From assembly GCF_004801415.1 (NCBI RefSeq), contig NZ_SSNX01000003.1:1-64000 (forward strand): 64,000 bases of DNA. The letters run 5' to 3'. The notes under the pieces were generated by a model. The model was not told where the DNA came from. It searched no databases and saw nothing but the letters and a program-made list of their open reading frames with translations. Shown in pieces: positions 9,016-23,582 of the stretch. Within the stretch, counting starts at the first letter, position 1. Every line of letters begins with the position of its first letter. Both the position numbers and the translations under genes were made by a program. This DNA is from Deinococcus sp. KSM4-11. Its GTDB lineage: Bacteria > Deinococcota > Deinococci > Deinococcales > Deinococcaceae.

Positions 9016-9501
9016 GTGATCACCTGGTTCGACGCCCTGCTCATCACGTTCTGGGCGATCCTCACGGCCCTGGGCGCCCGACGCGGCCTGTCCGGCCTCG
9101 CGTGGGGTCTGGGGGGTGTCGCGCTGTGCTTCCTCGCCAACTCGCTCTCCGGCAGTCCTATGGCCGCTGCCCTGATCGCGCTAATGCTGAGTGCGGGCCT
9201 GGCCATCGCCCTGGGCCGCCTGATCCCGGCGCCGCTGGCGCAGGCCTGGCACATGGCCCCGGGCGCGCTGGGCGGCTTCCTGCTGGGCGGCCTGCTGATT
9301 GCCACGGCCGTCCTGAGCTTCCCGCTGGACGTGCAGGTCACCACCCGCGGCCCGCAGGGCACCTATCCGTCGCCCAGCCTGCCGCCCGCCATCTACGACG
9401 CCGTGCGGAACTCCGCCGTGCAGAACGCCCTGCGGGGCGTGTGGGGCTCCGGCGCCACCCTCAAGACCCTGCTGATCCCGGATCAGGCGCGCGGCCTGTA
9501 G
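9016..9501 (+). CDS. CvpA-like small integral membrane protein
   Basis: 161-aa protein with about four hydrophobic helices in the first 105 residues (starting WFDALLITFWAILTALGARRG) and a polar C-terminal tail. The opening resembles CvpA-family proteins, which act in purine-linked toxin export in E. coli and have no settled role elsewhere. The start is GTG 9016 with the -10 box TACACT (9003-9008) 7 nt upstream. Convergent with the EamA gene. The family link rests on the first helix only. Confidence 0.6.
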   Translation: MITWFDALLITFWAILTALGARRGLSGLAWGLGGVALCFLANSLSGSPMAAALIALMLSAGLAIALGRLIPAPLAQAWHMAPGALGGFLLGGLLIATAVLSFPLDVQVTTRGPQGTYPSPSLPPAIYDAVRNSAVQNALRGVWGSGATLKTLLIPDQARGL

Positions 9502-9524
9502 GCCACGGCGTCCGCACGTCCCGC

Positions 9525-10469
9525 CTACTCGGCCTGTGGAGCGGGCGTCTCCACGTGCGGTCGGCCCTCGACGCCGCGCTGGCTGAGCAGCGTCGCGACG
9601 ACCACCAACGCGCCGCCCAGCGCGCCTCTGGCCCCCACACGCTCTCCGAGCAGCAGGAAGCTGAAGACCATGGCGGTCACGGGTTCCAGCGCGTAGATCA
9701 GGCTCGCCTCGGCCGCGCTGACCCGCCGCTGTCCGACCGTCTGGAGCAGGGTGGTGACGGCGGTGGCGGCCACGCCCAGGTACAGCAGCGGCCCCCAGCT
9801 CCCCGCAGGCGGCAGGATCGGCGCTCCGCTGAGCAGCAGCCACACGATGCCCAGGGCGCTCACCGCGACGAGCTGCGCCATGGTGAAGGGCAGCGCCGCG
9901 TGCCGGTGCGCCATGCGTTCCAGCACCACGATGAAGCCCGCGTAGGTGATGGCGCAGGCCACCGCCCACAGGTCGCCGATCACCAGCGCGCCCCCCTCCC
10001 AGGAGAGCAGCGCGAGGCCCAGCACGGCCAGGGGCAGCGCCAGCCACAGCGTCAGGGGCAGGCGGCGACGCTGCGCGATGGTGAGCCACACCGGCACCAT
10101 CACGACGTTCAGGGCGGTGAAGAACGCGGCGCGGTTCGCGGTGGTCGTCTGCAGGGCGATGGTCTGCGTGCCGTAACTGGCGATCAGCCACGCCCCCAGC
10201 AGCAGACCGTCCCGCCACAGCGGCGGGCCTGACGCTGCGGCCACAGCCGACGCGGGCCGTGACCGGGCCGCCCGGCTCCACACGACCGGCGCGAGGGCCA
10301 GCGTGGCGATCACGAAGCGCCACGCGACCAGGCCCGGCGCGCTCATCGTCTCGCCGAGCGTCTTGACGACGGCGAAGGTGCTGCCCCAGATGGCCGTCAC
10401 CAGGATCAGCATCAGGACGCCGCGCAGGTGGTCGCCGGTGGCGGTCGGGGAAGAAGTCGGCGCGGTCAC
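9525..10469 (-). CDS. EamA/DMT-family transporter
   Basis: Inner-membrane exporter of metabolites or amino acids; 314 aa with ten predicted helices in two EamA repeats. Visible features are [19 protein letters not shown] in helix 1, the [18 protein letters not shown] stretch typical of EamA repeat 1, and [17 protein letters not shown] in repeat 2. The start is GTG 10469 with -10 TACAAT (10476-10481) 6 nt upstream, so the gene has its own leaderless promoter although it follows the large DUF11 gene on the same strand. Substrate cannot be told. Confidence 0.9.
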   Translation of the reverse strand: MTAPTSSPTATGDHLRGVLMLILVTAIWGSTFAVVKTLGETMSAPGLVAWRFVIATLALAPVVWSRAARSRPASAVAAASGPPLWRDGLLLGAWLIASYGTQTIALQTTTANRAAFFTALNVVMVPVWLTIAQRRRLPLTLWLALPLAVLGLALLSWEGGALVIGDLWAVACAITYAGFIVVLERMAHRHAALPFTMAQLVAVSALGIVWLLLSGAPILPPAGSWGPLLYLGVAATAVTTLLQTVGQRRVSAAEASLIYALEPVTAMVFSFLLLGERVGARGALGGALVVVATLLSQRGVEGRPHVETPAPQAE

Positions 10470-10516
10470 GCAGGGATTGTAGAGGGCCGGACCGAGCCGC
10501 CGGGTCAGGGCACGGC

Positions 10517-13500
10517 TCAGCGGATTGTGACCTGGAAGCAGGCGCTGCCACTCTCGCCCACGCCCAGGGTGCCCAGGGCGGCGCCCATGGTGCCCCGCGA
10601 GTACGTGCCGCCCGCGCTGCTCAGCGCTCCGCTGTCGGCATCGGTCGCGCTCGTCAGGTAGGACGTGACCGCGCCGCGCAGGAGTTTTACGCCGAAGCCA
10701 ATGGCGCTGCTGGGCTCATCTGCGTCGTAGGCGGTGGTCAGGGCGGCGGTGGTGCCCGGCACCTGATCGGTGATGGCGAAGTTCGGCAGCGCCACCCCGC
10801 CGTAGTTGCCGTAGTCGATGCAGTACTCCAGCACCTCGCCGGGCAGCCCCTGGCCGGACGTGCCGAAGGCCCCACCCGCCGTGACATTGCGGACTTTCTT
10901 GCTCAGCTTCCCGTACACCAGGGCGGTGCCGGCACTGGCCGCGTTGTTCGAGGCCACCGGGTCGGCGGTGGCGCTGCCCACACTCGCCTGGTTGGTCAGG
11001 GCCCGCATGGCGGCGGTGCTCTCCAGCGTCGCGGTGTCCGGCGTGGTGGCCGTGACCGTGACCGTCCAGGTGGCGCCGTTCGCCAGCGAGGCGGCCGTCC
11101 AGCTGAGGTTCTGGCCGCTCACGCCGGCCGCCGGGCTGCTGCTCTTGTAGGTCAGGCCGGCGGGCAGGGTATCGGTCAGCGTGACCGTGGTCGCCGCGTC
11201 CGGGCCGGCGTTCGTCACGGTCAGGGTGTAGGTGATGTCCTGCGCGGGCTGGGCGTAGGCGGGGCCGGTCTTGGTGACCTTCAGGTCGGCCTGCGCCGCG
11301 CCGACCGTGATCGCCACCGTGGCGGTGTCGCAGGCCGTTCCAGTGGCCGTGTCGCACAGCCTGTACGTGACGGTGTACGTCCCGGCCGTGGCGGTGTTCG
11401 GCACCACCAGCTGCCCGCCCGCGTTCACGCTCAGGCCCGTCAGGCCACCGTTCGCGCTGATCGTGACGGCCGCGTTCGCGGTGGTGGCCGCCGCGCCGCC
11501 CACCGTGTCGTTGCCGAGCACGGTCACGCTGCCGCCCGCGCCGTAGGCGAAGATGACGGCGCTGTCGTTCACGGCATCCACGATGGCGGTGCTGGCGGTC
11601 GCGCTGTTGTTGCCGCTGGTCGTGTCGCTGGCGTGGGCGACCGAGGCCGTGTTACCGACCGTGCCGGTCGCCGTGGCCGCCAGCATGCCGGTCACCGTGA
11701 GGGTCACGTAGTGAGTGTCGGCGGTGGTCGCCGGGCCGGAATCGACGGGCAGGCCCGCGCTCAGCGTGATGGCGTTCCCGCTGCCGCTCGCCGCACCACA
11801 GGTGGCGGTGCCGGTGGCCGCGCACGTCCAGGTCACGCCAGTCAGGAGGGCGGGCACCGTGTCCGTGATGGTGGCCCCGGCCGCGACGTTCGGGCCGTTG
11901 TTCCAGACCTTCACGGTGTAGGTGAGGCTCTGGCCGGAACCGGCGGTGGCGCGGCTGACCGCCTTGCTGATGGCCACGTCGGTCACGGGCGTGACCGTGT
12001 CGGTGTCGGTCACGGTGCCGGTCGGGGTGACATCGACCGTCCCGGCGGGCAGGGTGGCCGTGACGCTGTTGCTGACCGAGCCCGTGGTGGCCGTGACGCC
12101 GGCGGTCACCGTCAGGGTGATGGAGCCGCCGGACGGCAGGGAGGCGATGGTCACGCCGCTCTCCAGACCGGCGGGCGTGAGGGCCGGACAGGCGGCTCCA
12201 CCAGTGGCGGCGCAGCTCACGCCGGTCTTGCTGAGGCCCGTAACGGCCGGATCTGTGAGCACCGTGCCGTTCGCACTGCCGGGGCCGGCATTCGTCAGGG
12301 TGATGGTGTAGGTGGTCGTGCCACCTGCGTTCACACTGGTCACACCGTCCGTTTTGGTGAGTGTCAGGTCGGCCACGGTCGGTAGGGTCACGGGCGTGGG
12401 CGCGGCCGTATCCGCGTTGGCGCTGGCGGGCGGGGTCGTGCCGTTCGTGGACGTATCGGTGGCGAGCAGGTCTACGGGCGGCAGGAGCGTTCCGCCGCTG
12501 AGCGCATAGCCGTCATTGGGGGCCGTGCTGGTGCTGGTGGCCACCACGCTGTTGTTCAGGGTCGTTGTGCTGGCGGGAACGCTCGCCGCGTTCGGGTACA
12601 CAGCCCGCACGGTGAAGGTCACGGTCACGCCGGCGCCGGCGGCCAGCGCCGTGGTGCCCGAGAGCAGCCGCGTGTCGCCGGTGCCAGTGAAGCTGCCGTT
12701 CAGTGTGGCCGAGCCCGCCGTGACGGTGGGGCCAGCCACGAGGCTGAGGGTGGGACTGCCCGCGCTGAAGGTCTGGGCGAGGTTCTCCGTGAGCTGCACG
12801 TTCGGGTCGCTGACGGTGCCCGTGTTCTTCACGGTCACGGTGTACGGAATGTCGAAGGAGGTGGCGCTGTTCGCCGTCACGCCGCCCGCACTCTTGACCA
12901 CGTCCAGGCGGTTGTCCGGGTATACGCAGGACGCTCCGTCCGCCTGGGTGGCGGCGCTGCCGGTCGCCAGGGTCGTGAACGCCCCGGTACTCAGGTTCAC
13001 GGCGCCGTAGGTGCCGCCGTTCTGGACCACGTAGAGCGTCCCGGCCACGTCGAAGAAGGCGCTGCCGAACTGGTTCGAGCCGTCTCCGGCGGCGGCCGGA
13101 GTGCCGATCAGGGTGGTGGCGCCCGTCGAGGCGTTGATCCGGTACACGCCGCCCGGAGTGGACACGCCGTACAGAAAGCCGTCCACCGGGTTCATGGCGA
13201 GATCCGTCAGGGTAATCCCGCTGCCACCGCCCACGGTCAGCGTGCTGGCCGCGCCAGAGCCGATGGCGTACCTGTAGATCGTGGTGTCGCTGGCCAGCTT
13301 CTTGAGGTACATCGTGCCGCTCGCGTCGATGGTGGCGGCCGCGATGCTCGATCCGGCAGGCAGACCCAGCGTGGCAGAGCTGACCTCGACCGCGCCGGAG
13401 GTGCCCAGGCGGTACAGCCGGAACGGAGTCCCGCTCGTGAAGGGCGTGATGTTCACGGCGTAGAAGTAACCGTCGGCCTTGTTGAAAGCCAGAGCGTTCA

Positions 13501-15607
13501 GGCCGGGCCCGAAGCCCCCGGCCCACAGGGCCGTGCCGCCCGCCGCGAGGTTCCGGCGGTCGAGCGCGTACAGGCTAGAGAGCAGCGTGGTCGGATCCTG
13601 CCGCAACTGGTAGAAGCGGGCGTCGCAGGTGAGGGCTGACCCCGCGCTGCTGGCCGTGACAGTCAGGGTGGCGCTGGCATCGGCGGCGGCCGTGACGGCC
13701 TGGCCGCTGATGCTCGCCGTGACGTTCGCGGCGGGAATGGTGTTCGTGCGGGTCGTGACGGCCGCGTCGGGCACGGTGACCTGCAAGGTCAGGACGCAGG
13801 AACTCCCCGCCGCGACTGTGCCGCCGACGAGTTTCAGGAGGCCGTCGCTGCTCTCGCTGGCCACGCCGCCCAGCAGGAGGGCCGTCCCGGCGCCCGTGCT
13901 GACAGTGCCGCCGCAGGAATTGGCAGTGAGGCGCAGCGGGAGTGGCCTGGACAGGCCCATGGTGCCAGAGAGGTCGTCGGTGACGGTCAAGGCGCTGGTC
14001 GCCAAGGGACTGGGGTTCGTGACCGTGATGTTCAGGGCGCTGAGACTGCCCGCCGTGACCGTCGCTGGCGAGAAGGCCTTGCTGACCGTGAGGGGCCGCA
14101 CGACCGTGAGGGGCACGCTGGCGTAATCGTCCTCGGTGGTCACGCTGTTGCCGGGCGTGGAATCGCTGTCCGGCTGCGGGCTGGACGCGATCTCGGTGAC
14201 GTTGGTGATCGTGCCGGTGCCGGTGACGGTCGCGGTGATGTCCAGCGTGGACGAGGAGTTCGCCACCGGTTCAGGAACCGACCACTGCCCGGTCGCGGCG
14301 TCGTAGCTGCCCGCGTTGGCACTGGAAGACACGTAGGTCAGCCCGGCCGGCAGCAGGTCGCTGACCACGACGTTCTCCGGCGGAACCACCGCGCTCGATA
14401 CGGGGTCAGGGCCAGCGTTGCTGAGGGTCAGGCGGTACGTGACGGCGCTGCCGATCACGGGCGTGGCGGTGCTGACGGTCTTGGTGAGCGACAGGTCGGC
14501 CACGCCGCTGGTCACCAGGATCGGCACGCTGCTCAGGTAGAACAGGTCCTGGCTGCCGACGATGTTGATGGTGGCGGTGGTCGCGCCGCTGCTCGTCTTG
14601 GCGGTCACGTCGAAGGTATCGAAATCCACGCCGTAGGCGTCGTCACGGCCGGTCGCGGTGGCGGTGGCACCGCTGCTCAGGCCGGTGCTGATGGTGGAGT
14701 TGAAGATGCCCTGGCGCGCGCCGCTGCCGGTGCCACCCACGTTGAAGATGTTGTTGATGGCCGAGGGCGTCTGGCCCGCGCCGAAGCTCAGGGCCTCGGC
14801 GACGTTGGTGCTGGTGTTCACGTTCAGGGTCTCGTCGCCTTCCCACGCCAGGATTGAGGTCTTGGCCGCAAAGGTTGTCGGGACGCGCAGGCCCGTCATG
14901 GTGCGGGTGGTCGTCGAGTTCTGGCTGCGGTCGAAGCCCTCGTAGATGACCATGTTCTTGTACGTGGTCGTGGGATCGTCGTAGATGATGTACAGGCCCC
15001 AGCCGCCCAGCACGGTCTGGTAGGAGCAGTGCTGCGATGCGCGGGCGGGTTTCGTGGCGCTGGCGGTACCGACATCGGCTGCCTGGATGGTCAGGCCCGT
15101 CATGCTGTAGGTCTTGTTCGGGCTGCTCAGCCCGGCGATATACGCCGTGACGTCGGCGACGTTGCTGAAGAAGCTGTTGTAGTACGTGGGGGCCGCGGCT
15201 GACGGCACTGGCACGCTGTCGGTGTAGCTCGTCATGGCCGTGACGGCCTGGGTGTCGAAGGTGACGGTCGTGTCGTTCACGATGGTGCCCGGCACCGTGT
15301 CGGTGTCTCCCGTCCGCGTGGAGGACGCCGCCCAGTACAGCAGCGCCTTGCGGATCGTCGCCCCGGCCGGCACGCCGCTCACCGCCTGCGACGTGGCCGT
15401 GGTGCCCACCGCGCAGGAGTCTGCGGGGGTGGCCGAGTTGCGCTTCGTCCGGAAGGTCGCCCCGGTCGTCACGTAGTCGATGCGCCCCTGGAACTTGTAC
15501 ACGGGTGTGCTGGACAGAGGCGTGTCCGCCAGCGCCGTTCCGGCGAGTCCCAGCAGGCCCAGCGTCAGGCCCCGGACGACGGCCCCCACGGCGCGGGGCA
15601 GGATCAT
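10517..15607 (-). CDS. Giant exported DUF11-repeat surface protein (1696 aa)
   Basis: Secreted or surface protein. ATG 15607 is followed by a signal peptide ending near TALADTPL; the frame is open further upstream but without ribosome site or signal. Residues about 30-390 form a unique N-terminal domain ([20 protein letters not shown]). Then come a DUF11 module ([11 protein letters not shown]...), a second Ig-like module with [14 protein letters not shown], a six-bladed-propeller-like region (about 675-950, [17 protein letters not shown]), four further DUF11/cadherin-like modules, and a conserved-looking C-terminal module ([10 protein letters not shown]). It has no LPXTG or barrel, so how it is held at the surface is unclear. 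It has its own promoter below the terminator of the upstream operon, sharing the direct-repeat box. Confidence 0.9.
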   Translation of the reverse strand: MILPRAVGAVVRGLTLGLLGLAGTALADTPLSSTPVYKFQGRIDYVTTGATFRTKRNSATPADSCAVGTTATSQAVSGVPAGATIRKALLYWAASSTRTGDTDTVPGTIVNDTTVTFDTQAVTAMTSYTDSVPVPSAAAPTYYNSFFSNVADVTAYIAGLSSPNKTYSMTGLTIQAADVGTASATKPARASQHCSYQTVLGGWGLYIIYDDPTTTYKNMVIYEGFDRSQNSTTTRTMTGLRVPTTFAAKTSILAWEGDETLNVNTSTNVAEALSFGAGQTPSAINNIFNVGGTGSGARQGIFNSTISTGLSSGATATATGRDDAYGVDFDTFDVTAKTSSGATTATINIVGSQDLFYLSSVPILVTSGVADLSLTKTVSTATPVIGSAVTYRLTLSNAGPDPVSSAVVPPENVVVSDLLPAGLTYVSSSANAGSYDAATGQWSVPEPVANSSSTLDITATVTGTGTITNVTEIASSPQPDSDSTPGNSVTTEDDYASVPLTVVRPLTVSKAFSPATVTAGSLSALNITVTNPSPLATSALTVTDDLSGTMGLSRPLPLRLTANSCGGTVSTGAGTALLLGGVASESSDGLLKLVGGTVAAGSSCVLTLQVTVPDAAVTTRTNTIPAANVTASISGQAVTAAADASATLTVTASSAGSALTCDARFYQLRQDPTTLLSSLYALDRRNLAAGGTALWAGGFGPGLNALAFNKADGYFYAVNITPFTSGTPFRLYRLGTSGAVEVSSATLGLPAGSSIAAATIDASGTMYLKKLASDTTIYRYAIGSGAASTLTVGGGSGITLTDLAMNPVDGFLYGVSTPGGVYRINASTGATTLIGTPAAAGDGSNQFGSAFFDVAGTLYVVQNGGTYGAVNLSTGAFTTLATGSAATQADGASCVYPDNRLDVVKSAGGVTANSATSFDIPYTVTVKNTGTVSDPNVQLTENLAQTFSAGSPTLSLVAGPTVTAGSATLNGSFTGTGDTRLLSGTTALAAGAGVTVTFTVRAVYPNAASVPASTTTLNNSVVATSTSTAPNDGYALSGGTLLPPVDLLATDTSTNGTTPPASANADTAAPTPVTLPTVADLTLTKTDGVTSVNAGGTTTYTITLTNAGPGSANGTVLTDPAVTGLSKTGVSCAATGGAACPALTPAGLESGVTIASLPSGGSITLTVTAGVTATTGSVSNSVTATLPAGTVDVTPTGTVTDTDTVTPVTDVAISKAVSRATAGSGQSLTYTVKVWNNGPNVAAGATITDTVPALLTGVTWTCAATGTATCGAASGSGNAITLSAGLPVDSGPATTADTHYVTLTVTGMLAATATGTVGNTASVAHASDTTSGNNSATASTAIVDAVNDSAVIFAYGAGGSVTVLGNDTVGGAAATTANAAVTISANGGLTGLSVNAGGQLVVPNTATAGTYTVTYRLCDTATGTACDTATVAITVGAAQADLKVTKTGPAYAQPAQDITYTLTVTNAGPDAATTVTLTDTLPAGLTYKSSSPAAGVSGQNLSWTAASLANGATWTVTVTATTPDTATLESTAAMRALTNQASVGSATADPVASNNAASAGTALVYGKLSKKVRNVTAGGAFGTSGQGLPGEVLEYCIDYGNYGGVALPNFAITDQVPGTTAALTTAYDADEPSSAIGFGVKLLRGAVTSYLTSATDADSGALSSAGGTYSRGTMGAALGTLGVGESGSACFQVTIR

Positions 15608-15654
15608 CCGGCGCGTTCCAGAGCGGGGTGGCGGGCAGGGCACAGCATGCTCCG

Positions 15655-15687
15655 AGTGTGCCCCGCGCCGTCTTGCACCGGGCTTAC
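15655..15687 (-). promoter_or_regulatory. Promoter with GTAAG-N6-GCAAG box before the 1696-aa gene
   Basis: On the minus strand the direct repeat GTAAG-CCCGGT-GCAAG (15672-15687, 11-bp period) ends 11 nt upstream of a -10-like CACACT (15655-15660). No good -35 is present where the second repeat sits, as in activator-dependent promoters. The predicted leader is about 40 nt. Confidence 0.55.
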
Positions 15688-15695
15688 ACGGCGGC

Positions 15696-15722
15696 AAAAA
15701 AAAGACCGTGCAGAGCGCACGG
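15696..15722 (-). terminator. Terminator of the four-gene DUF11 operon
   Basis: CCGTGC - 5-nt loop - GCACGG, then TCTTTTTTTT on the minus strand, 28 nt after the stop of the 1630-aa gene. It separates the operon from the next DUF11 gene. Confidence 0.93.
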
Positions 15723-15749
15723 GCGACACCGGGAACCGGAGTGCTGCGG

Positions 15750-18700
15750 TCAGTGGGTGGGGCCCGCTTCGGCCGGACTGCCGCCCAGCAGCGAGTCGTC
15801 CAGGGTGAGGTCCACGCGCAGGTACGCACCCCGCCGGGTGTAGGTGTTGCCCAGGCCGTCGAAGCCCACCGGGTTGTAGCCCGCCGTGACCCAGGTGCCG
15901 GGCAGCGCACGGACGCTGGCTTCCAGGCCCAGGCCGTACTGGCTCTGCCCACTGCCCGGCTGGGTGATGGCGCGGCCCCACGCGCCCACGCCGAAGTAAT
16001 CGGTGACGTAGTACGTGCCGCCCACGCTGCCCTGAACGGTGAAACTGCCGGGATCGCTGAGCAGCGTGCGTGTGTCCAGACCGCCGCGCACCGCCCAGTT
16101 CGCCTGCCGGTACTCGGCCGAGAGGGTGCTGCTGAATTCCGGCGCGCCGCCCGCCAGGGTGCCGCTGACATAGCGCACGGTGCCCAGCGAGTTGAACGTG
16201 GCGCTGCGGTAGGCGTACCCCAGGGCCGCGCGCGCGCCGTTCTTGCCCGCGCCGAACTCCACCAGGCCGTCGGCCGTCAGGGTCAGCTGATCGCTCAGGC
16301 TGCCGCTCACGCCGCCGCGCAGCACCACCCCGAAGCCCTTGGCGCCGAGGGTGAGATCCGTGCCAGTGGTGGCGACCACGCCCTCGGCCTTGTAGTGCAG
16401 GTCGGCGCCCGCCCCCACTTCACCCTGCTGGTGGTTCAGGTCGTAGGTGGCCGAGCCGCGCAGGCCCGCCGAGAGCCGCTCGCCCAGCGGCAGGGTGGTG
16501 GTCACGCCGAACCGGGCGCGGTTGCCCTGTCCGCCGCTGCCCGGCAGGTCGTACGCGGCGGCGTAATTCGTGGCGCCCAGCGTGGAATCGACCGTCAGGG
16601 AGGCCGTGTTCCCGGTGCGCCAGTTCAGCTGATCCGTGAGGCCCAGCGTGACCTTGTCCGTCAGGGCGTAGCGGGTGGTGACGGTGGTGGTGGGATCGAG
16701 GGTGCCGCCTGCCCCGCCCAGCGGCTGGCTGTGCGTGATGTCCACGTCGATCGGCGCGTGGTGGTACCCGGCGCTGACCACGGCGGCCAGGCCGTGGTCA
16801 TCCCCGAAGGCGCTCTTGAGTCCGGCCCCGACGCTGAACGGCGCGAGCTGGTAGTCGGCATGGGCGGTGACGCTGCCCCCCTGGGCGCGGGCCGCGCCGC
16901 TGCCCGTGTCGTGGTACTCGGCCTGCGCGCTGGCCGTGAGGTTCGCGCTGACCTTGCTGGTGGCGTCCACCCCGACCGTCAGACCCGGCGTGAGGGGGGC
17001 GAGGCCGTGATAACTGGCGTCCTGGTAGCGGATACGGGCGGCCACGCTGCTGCTCGCCCCGAGTTTCGCCCCGGCATCCAGGCTGGCCTGCAGGCCCCCG
17101 GAATACGCGATCAGGCCGTCGGCGCGCAGCGTGCCGTCGTCGTAGGTGGCCCGAGCGCCCAGGGTCACGGTGTCATCCAGGCGCACAGCCGCCGCGCCGA
17201 CCGAGTACTGCCGGGCGGTGTACTTCACCTGCGCGCCGGCGGCCAGTTTGCGGTTGGTCAGCGCGCTCTGCAGGCGGTAACTGACGACCACCACCACGTC
17301 GTTCAGGTCGGCGTCGACCGGGTCGAGGGCGCGGGCCAGCGTGATGATCCCGGTGCGGACGTCGAGCAGGTAATCGATGTTGCGGCGCAGGGTCGCGCGG
17401 CGCAGTTCCTTGCCACTGCCGTGCTCGGTGGTGAGCAGGGTCAGGGTCTCGCTGCCATCCTCGACGCCACCGGTGGGCAACCTCAGCAGGCGGGTGCCTT
17501 CCGGGACGAGCTTCTGATCGGTGATCCGGTTCTCGGGCACCATCGCCACGAAGCCGGACACGCGCGTGTCGCCCTTGCTGGAGGCGGTCAGGGCCGTGAG
17601 CTGCTCATTTACCGGCAGCACGTCGACCGGCACGCTGCTCTGTCGGTAGTCCACGCGGAAGTCCGGGTGGTCGTAGGTGAGCGCCACGGGATCGAGGCCC
17701 TGCAGGGGCACGCTCTCGGCGCTCTGATCCCCGGACAGGGCGTTGCGTTGCAGGGTGTCGCGGTCCGTGGGCAGGCCGTCCTTGTCGGCGGCCACGTAGA
17801 GTTTGCCGACGCCCAACGGGCCTTCATAGGAGGCGCGGGCCTGCCATTTCACGTCGTCGGCCACGCTGAACTGCCCGTCGAAGCCCACGGTGACGCTGGC
17901 CATGCCCACGCCCACACGGCTGGCGTCCGGGCGCACCTCGAAGCTGTACGGCTGCACCTTACCGCCCTCCAGAACATCGAGTTTCAGGGTGGTGGGGCCG
18001 GCCTGCGGCTGGAGATCCAGCACGCCCTCGCCGTTCACGAGTTTGAGCTGGTGGCCGCTCTCGCCGGGCGCCGCATCCGGCGAGAGGATGTCGAGGTTGC
18101 TGCGCAGGCTCACGCTGGTCTGCGCGCTGGAATTCCCGTAGGCGTCCAGCGCCTTGAACCGCACGCGCAGGGGCGTGCTGCCGTCCGCGCTGAGCTGCTC
18201 CGGCATGACCTGCAACTGGGCGGTCGGCCCGGCGAGGTTCACGGTGACGATGTCCGTCCCGAGTTGCAGGGTGTTCGGGCCGGGTTTGAGGGGCACGCCG
18301 ACGTAGGTGACGCGGGTCACGCCGCGCACGCCGTCCTCGGTGATCTCGCCGATGCGGTCGCTGCCGACGACCACGCCGTTGATGGTCAGGGCCGCGTTCT
18401 GGCCCGCGCCCTGCTCGACGACTACGGCGATGCGGTCGCGCACGCGGATCAGGCTGCCACTCAGCGGCTGCTTGATGGCGCCGCTGTTCTCCGTGGCGGT
18501 CTCGGCGGCGGCCTGGGGCGACGCGGCCTTCAGGTCGTCCGCGTCGAGGTGGCCCATCAGCACCTCGCTGCGGTCTCCGGCATAGCGGGCCAGCAGGGCG
18601 GGCGCGGGCAGGGCGCCCAGCGCCCCGGTGTGCTGCAGATCGTAGGTGACGGCGCCGCGCACCGTGGCCTTCGCAGCGCTGCGCTGCGGCAGCGTCCAGT

Positions 18701-20642
18701 ACGCCACGCCGCTGGGGCCACGCACCGGATCCGCGATGACCTGCCCGTCCAGGCGGCTGCTGCCCGCCACGAGCGTCGCGCCGTCGGGGAGGGCCTGCGC
18801 GACCACCAGCTCACGGGCCTGTCCCGGCGCGTCGAAGGGCAGCGTGACGCTGCTCACGCGCTCGACGGCGGGCAGGGCCTGCGCGGGCGCGGGAGCGGGC
18901 AGAGCCACCGTGATGGGATCGGCCACGGGTTCCACCGGATCGGGGGCTGGGGCAGGCGCGACCGGAACGGGGGGTGGTATGAGGGGCGCCGGCTGGGCGG
19001 TCAGGGTCGCGTGGACGGTCTGGGTGGCGTCGCAGCCCTCGCTGACCAGGGACGCCTCGGCGCTCAGGTCGCCCGGCTGCATCACGCGCGCGGGGTAGCT
19101 CAGGGTGCGGGTCTCACCGGGCGCCAGCGTGCCGTCCAGGTCGGTGGCGCCCTGCGCCTCCAGGCCCGCGCCCGGCTGGTCGTGCAGCAGGAAGGGCACG
19201 GGCGTGCTGGCGGTGTTGGTGACGGTCACGCTGACGGGCACCACGTCGCCGACCGTCGCGGTGCCCAGGGGTGTGCGCTGCAGGCGCAGGCTGGTCACGT
19301 CGGGGCGCACCTCGACCGCCACCTCCCGCGTCTGGTTCCAGCCGGCCAGGACGGCCGTGACCTTCAGCGGCCCGGCCTGGTTCGCGGTACCGGTCACGAC
19401 CAGCTCGCCCGGCGCACCGGCCTTCAGGGTGCCCTGGACGGACTGGGTGGTATGCACGTCCAGGCCGGGCGCCTCGACCCTCAGGTCGAGTGGCAGCTCT
19501 CCCTGGAAGTCGGTAGCGGCGCGGGCGGTGACGGTCACCGTGTCGCCCGGACACACCTGGGCCTTGTCGGCCGTGAGGTTCAGCTGCACCTGCGGCCGCA
19601 CCTGCACGGTCACGTCACCCTGCCCGCCCTCGGGAACATCCACGCCGGGAGCCAGATCCACCTGCGCGCCGGGCACGGCCACGGGCGTCAGCGAGTAGTG
19701 GCCGGCGGGCACCGCCTGCGTCATGGAGGCGTCCACATGGGTAGGCACCTGCCCGACCAGCACGTCCGCGCGGGTGGGCTGCACCCCGTCCGGCAGCACC
19801 AGCTGGGCCGTGACCTTCAGCGTGCCCCGGCTGTCCACGCGGCCCACGGTGATGGGCGTGGGCTGCCCGGCGCGGGTCAGGCGGAAACTGACCGTGTTGC
19901 TGAACTGCTGCGCGCCGGCCGGCTGCCGCAGTTCGAGCGTGTACCCGCCGGCCTGCATGGGCAGCGGCAGGTCGAGTTCGTTCAGGTCGGCGCTGACCGG
20001 CAAGGGGTAGAGTTTGCCGTCGCTGCCGCGCAGCCGGGCTTCGAGTTCCTCGGGCCCGTCGCCGTCGTACATGCGCAGCACGTATGGCTGGCCGTCCAGG
20101 CTGACCTGCAGGGCGGGCACCCACTGGCGCGAGTGGACGTTCACGGTGAGCGTGTCGGCGCTGAGCACGGCACTGACACCGCCCAGGCGCACGGCGAAGG
20201 TGTTCTTCGCGTGGCCCTGCGTGGTCGCCTGCAGGCGGTAGTGCCCGGCCGGGAGGGCCTGATCGAGCAGCGTCTCCCAGTCCTGCGTGCCCGGCGTGAA
20301 GGTCTGCGAGAGCACCTCGTGATCCTGCCCGTCGTACAGCGTGAAGGTCGTCGTGACCGTCTCGGCGGGCAGGTAGCGTTCGTCGCCGTAATAGGTGTCC
20401 GCGCGGTAATCGGCCGGATCGAGGCGCGGCGAGTACAGTTCCAGCCGCACGCGCCCACTCACCGGTACGTCCAGCCGCAGTTGCTGGTCGCCGACCGACC
20501 ACATCAGCGGCTTGCCGACGCTGGTCAGGGGCAGCGTGGTCGAGCCGGCTCCCTGCGCGCTGATGCCCTGGGCACCGGCACTGGCCCCGGCCGCCAGCAG
20601 GGCGGTCAGGGCAGTGGCGAGGCGGACGGGATCGGCAGTCAT
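15750..20642 (-). CDS. Exported protein with DUF11-type modules and C-terminal outer-membrane barrel (1630 aa)
   Basis: Probable outer-membrane protein. ATG 20642 has a GGAG ribosome site and is followed by a signal peptide (ALTALLAAGASAGAQ). The first 500 residues are beta-rich domains including PEGA-like and DUF11-like segments; a Pro/Val-rich linker lies near 570-600 (PPPVPVAPAPAPDPVEP); the middle carries bacterial Ig-like and filler domains. From about residue 1050 to the end there are alternating amphipathic strands with tight turns (for example ADGLIAYSGGLQASLDAGAK), and the chain closes with AYLRVDLTLDDSLLGG, as expected for a transmembrane barrel. It is the fourth and last gene of the operon, 7 nt below the 926-aa gene. 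Function is unknown; secretion pore or adhesin anchor are the likely readings. Confidence 0.85.
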   Translation of the reverse strand: MTADPVRLATALTALLAAGASAGAQGISAQGAGSTTLPLTSVGKPLMWSVGDQQLRLDVPVSGRVRLELYSPRLDPADYRADTYYGDERYLPAETVTTTFTLYDGQDHEVLSQTFTPGTQDWETLLDQALPAGHYRLQATTQGHAKNTFAVRLGGVSAVLSADTLTVNVHSRQWVPALQVSLDGQPYVLRMYDGDGPEELEARLRGSDGKLYPLPVSADLNELDLPLPMQAGGYTLELRQPAGAQQFSNTVSFRLTRAGQPTPITVGRVDSRGTLKVTAQLVLPDGVQPTRADVLVGQVPTHVDASMTQAVPAGHYSLTPVAVPGAQVDLAPGVDVPEGGQGDVTVQVRPQVQLNLTADKAQVCPGDTVTVTARAATDFQGELPLDLRVEAPGLDVHTTQSVQGTLKAGAPGELVVTGTANQAGPLKVTAVLAGWNQTREVAVEVRPDVTSLRLQRTPLGTATVGDVVPVSVTVTNTASTPVPFLLHDQPGAGLEAQGATDLDGTLAPGETRTLSYPARVMQPGDLSAEASLVSEGCDATQTVHATLTAQPAPLIPPPVPVAPAPAPDPVEPVADPITVALPAPAPAQALPAVERVSSVTLPFDAPGQARELVVAQALPDGATLVAGSSRLDGQVIADPVRGPSGVAYWTLPQRSAAKATVRGAVTYDLQHTGALGALPAPALLARYAGDRSEVLMGHLDADDLKAASPQAAAETATENSGAIKQPLSGSLIRVRDRIAVVVEQGAGQNAALTINGVVVGSDRIGEITEDGVRGVTRVTYVGVPLKPGPNTLQLGTDIVTVNLAGPTAQLQVMPEQLSADGSTPLRVRFKALDAYGNSSAQTSVSLRSNLDILSPDAAPGESGHQLKLVNGEGVLDLQPQAGPTTLKLDVLEGGKVQPYSFEVRPDASRVGVGMASVTVGFDGQFSVADDVKWQARASYEGPLGVGKLYVAADKDGLPTDRDTLQRNALSGDQSAESVPLQGLDPVALTYDHPDFRVDYRQSSVPVDVLPVNEQLTALTASSKGDTRVSGFVAMVPENRITDQKLVPEGTRLLRLPTGGVEDGSETLTLLTTEHGSGKELRRATLRRNIDYLLDVRTGIITLARALDPVDADLNDVVVVVSYRLQSALTNRKLAAGAQVKYTARQYSVGAAAVRLDDTVTLGARATYDDGTLRADGLIAYSGGLQASLDAGAKLGASSSVAARIRYQDASYHGLAPLTPGLTVGVDATSKVSANLTASAQAEYHDTGSGAARAQGGSVTAHADYQLAPFSVGAGLKSAFGDDHGLAAVVSAGYHHAPIDVDITHSQPLGGAGGTLDPTTTVTTRYALTDKVTLGLTDQLNWRTGNTASLTVDSTLGATNYAAAYDLPGSGGQGNRARFGVTTTLPLGERLSAGLRGSATYDLNHQQGEVGAGADLHYKAEGVVATTGTDLTLGAKGFGVVLRGGVSGSLSDQLTLTADGLVEFGAGKNGARAALGYAYRSATFNSLGTVRYVSGTLAGGAPEFSSTLSAEYRQANWAVRGGLDTRTLLSDPGSFTVQGSVGGTYYVTDYFGVGAWGRAITQPGSGQSQYGLGLEASVRALPGTWVTAGYNPVGFDGLGNTYTRRGAYLRVDLTLDDSLLGGSPAEAGPTH

Positions 20643-20649
20643 GTCGGGG

Positions 20650-23430
<2,781 letters not shown>

Positions 23431-23582
23431 GGGGAACTCCTTGGAACGGTGGAACCGGGCGAGGTGAGGGAAAACGCGCAGAAACAAACAGAATCTGTTG
23501 TTGTGGGAGAAGCAAAAGCCGAACAGGAAGAAGTGGTGAGGTCGGCGCGCCCCGACTGGTGCGGGGCGCGCCGGGAAGAGGC

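Noticed and set aside
15608..16171. Upstream extension of the 1696-aa DUF11 protein
   Set aside because: The extension overlaps the 1630-aa gene and its terminator and lacks a ribosome site. ATG 15607 starts a proper signal peptide.
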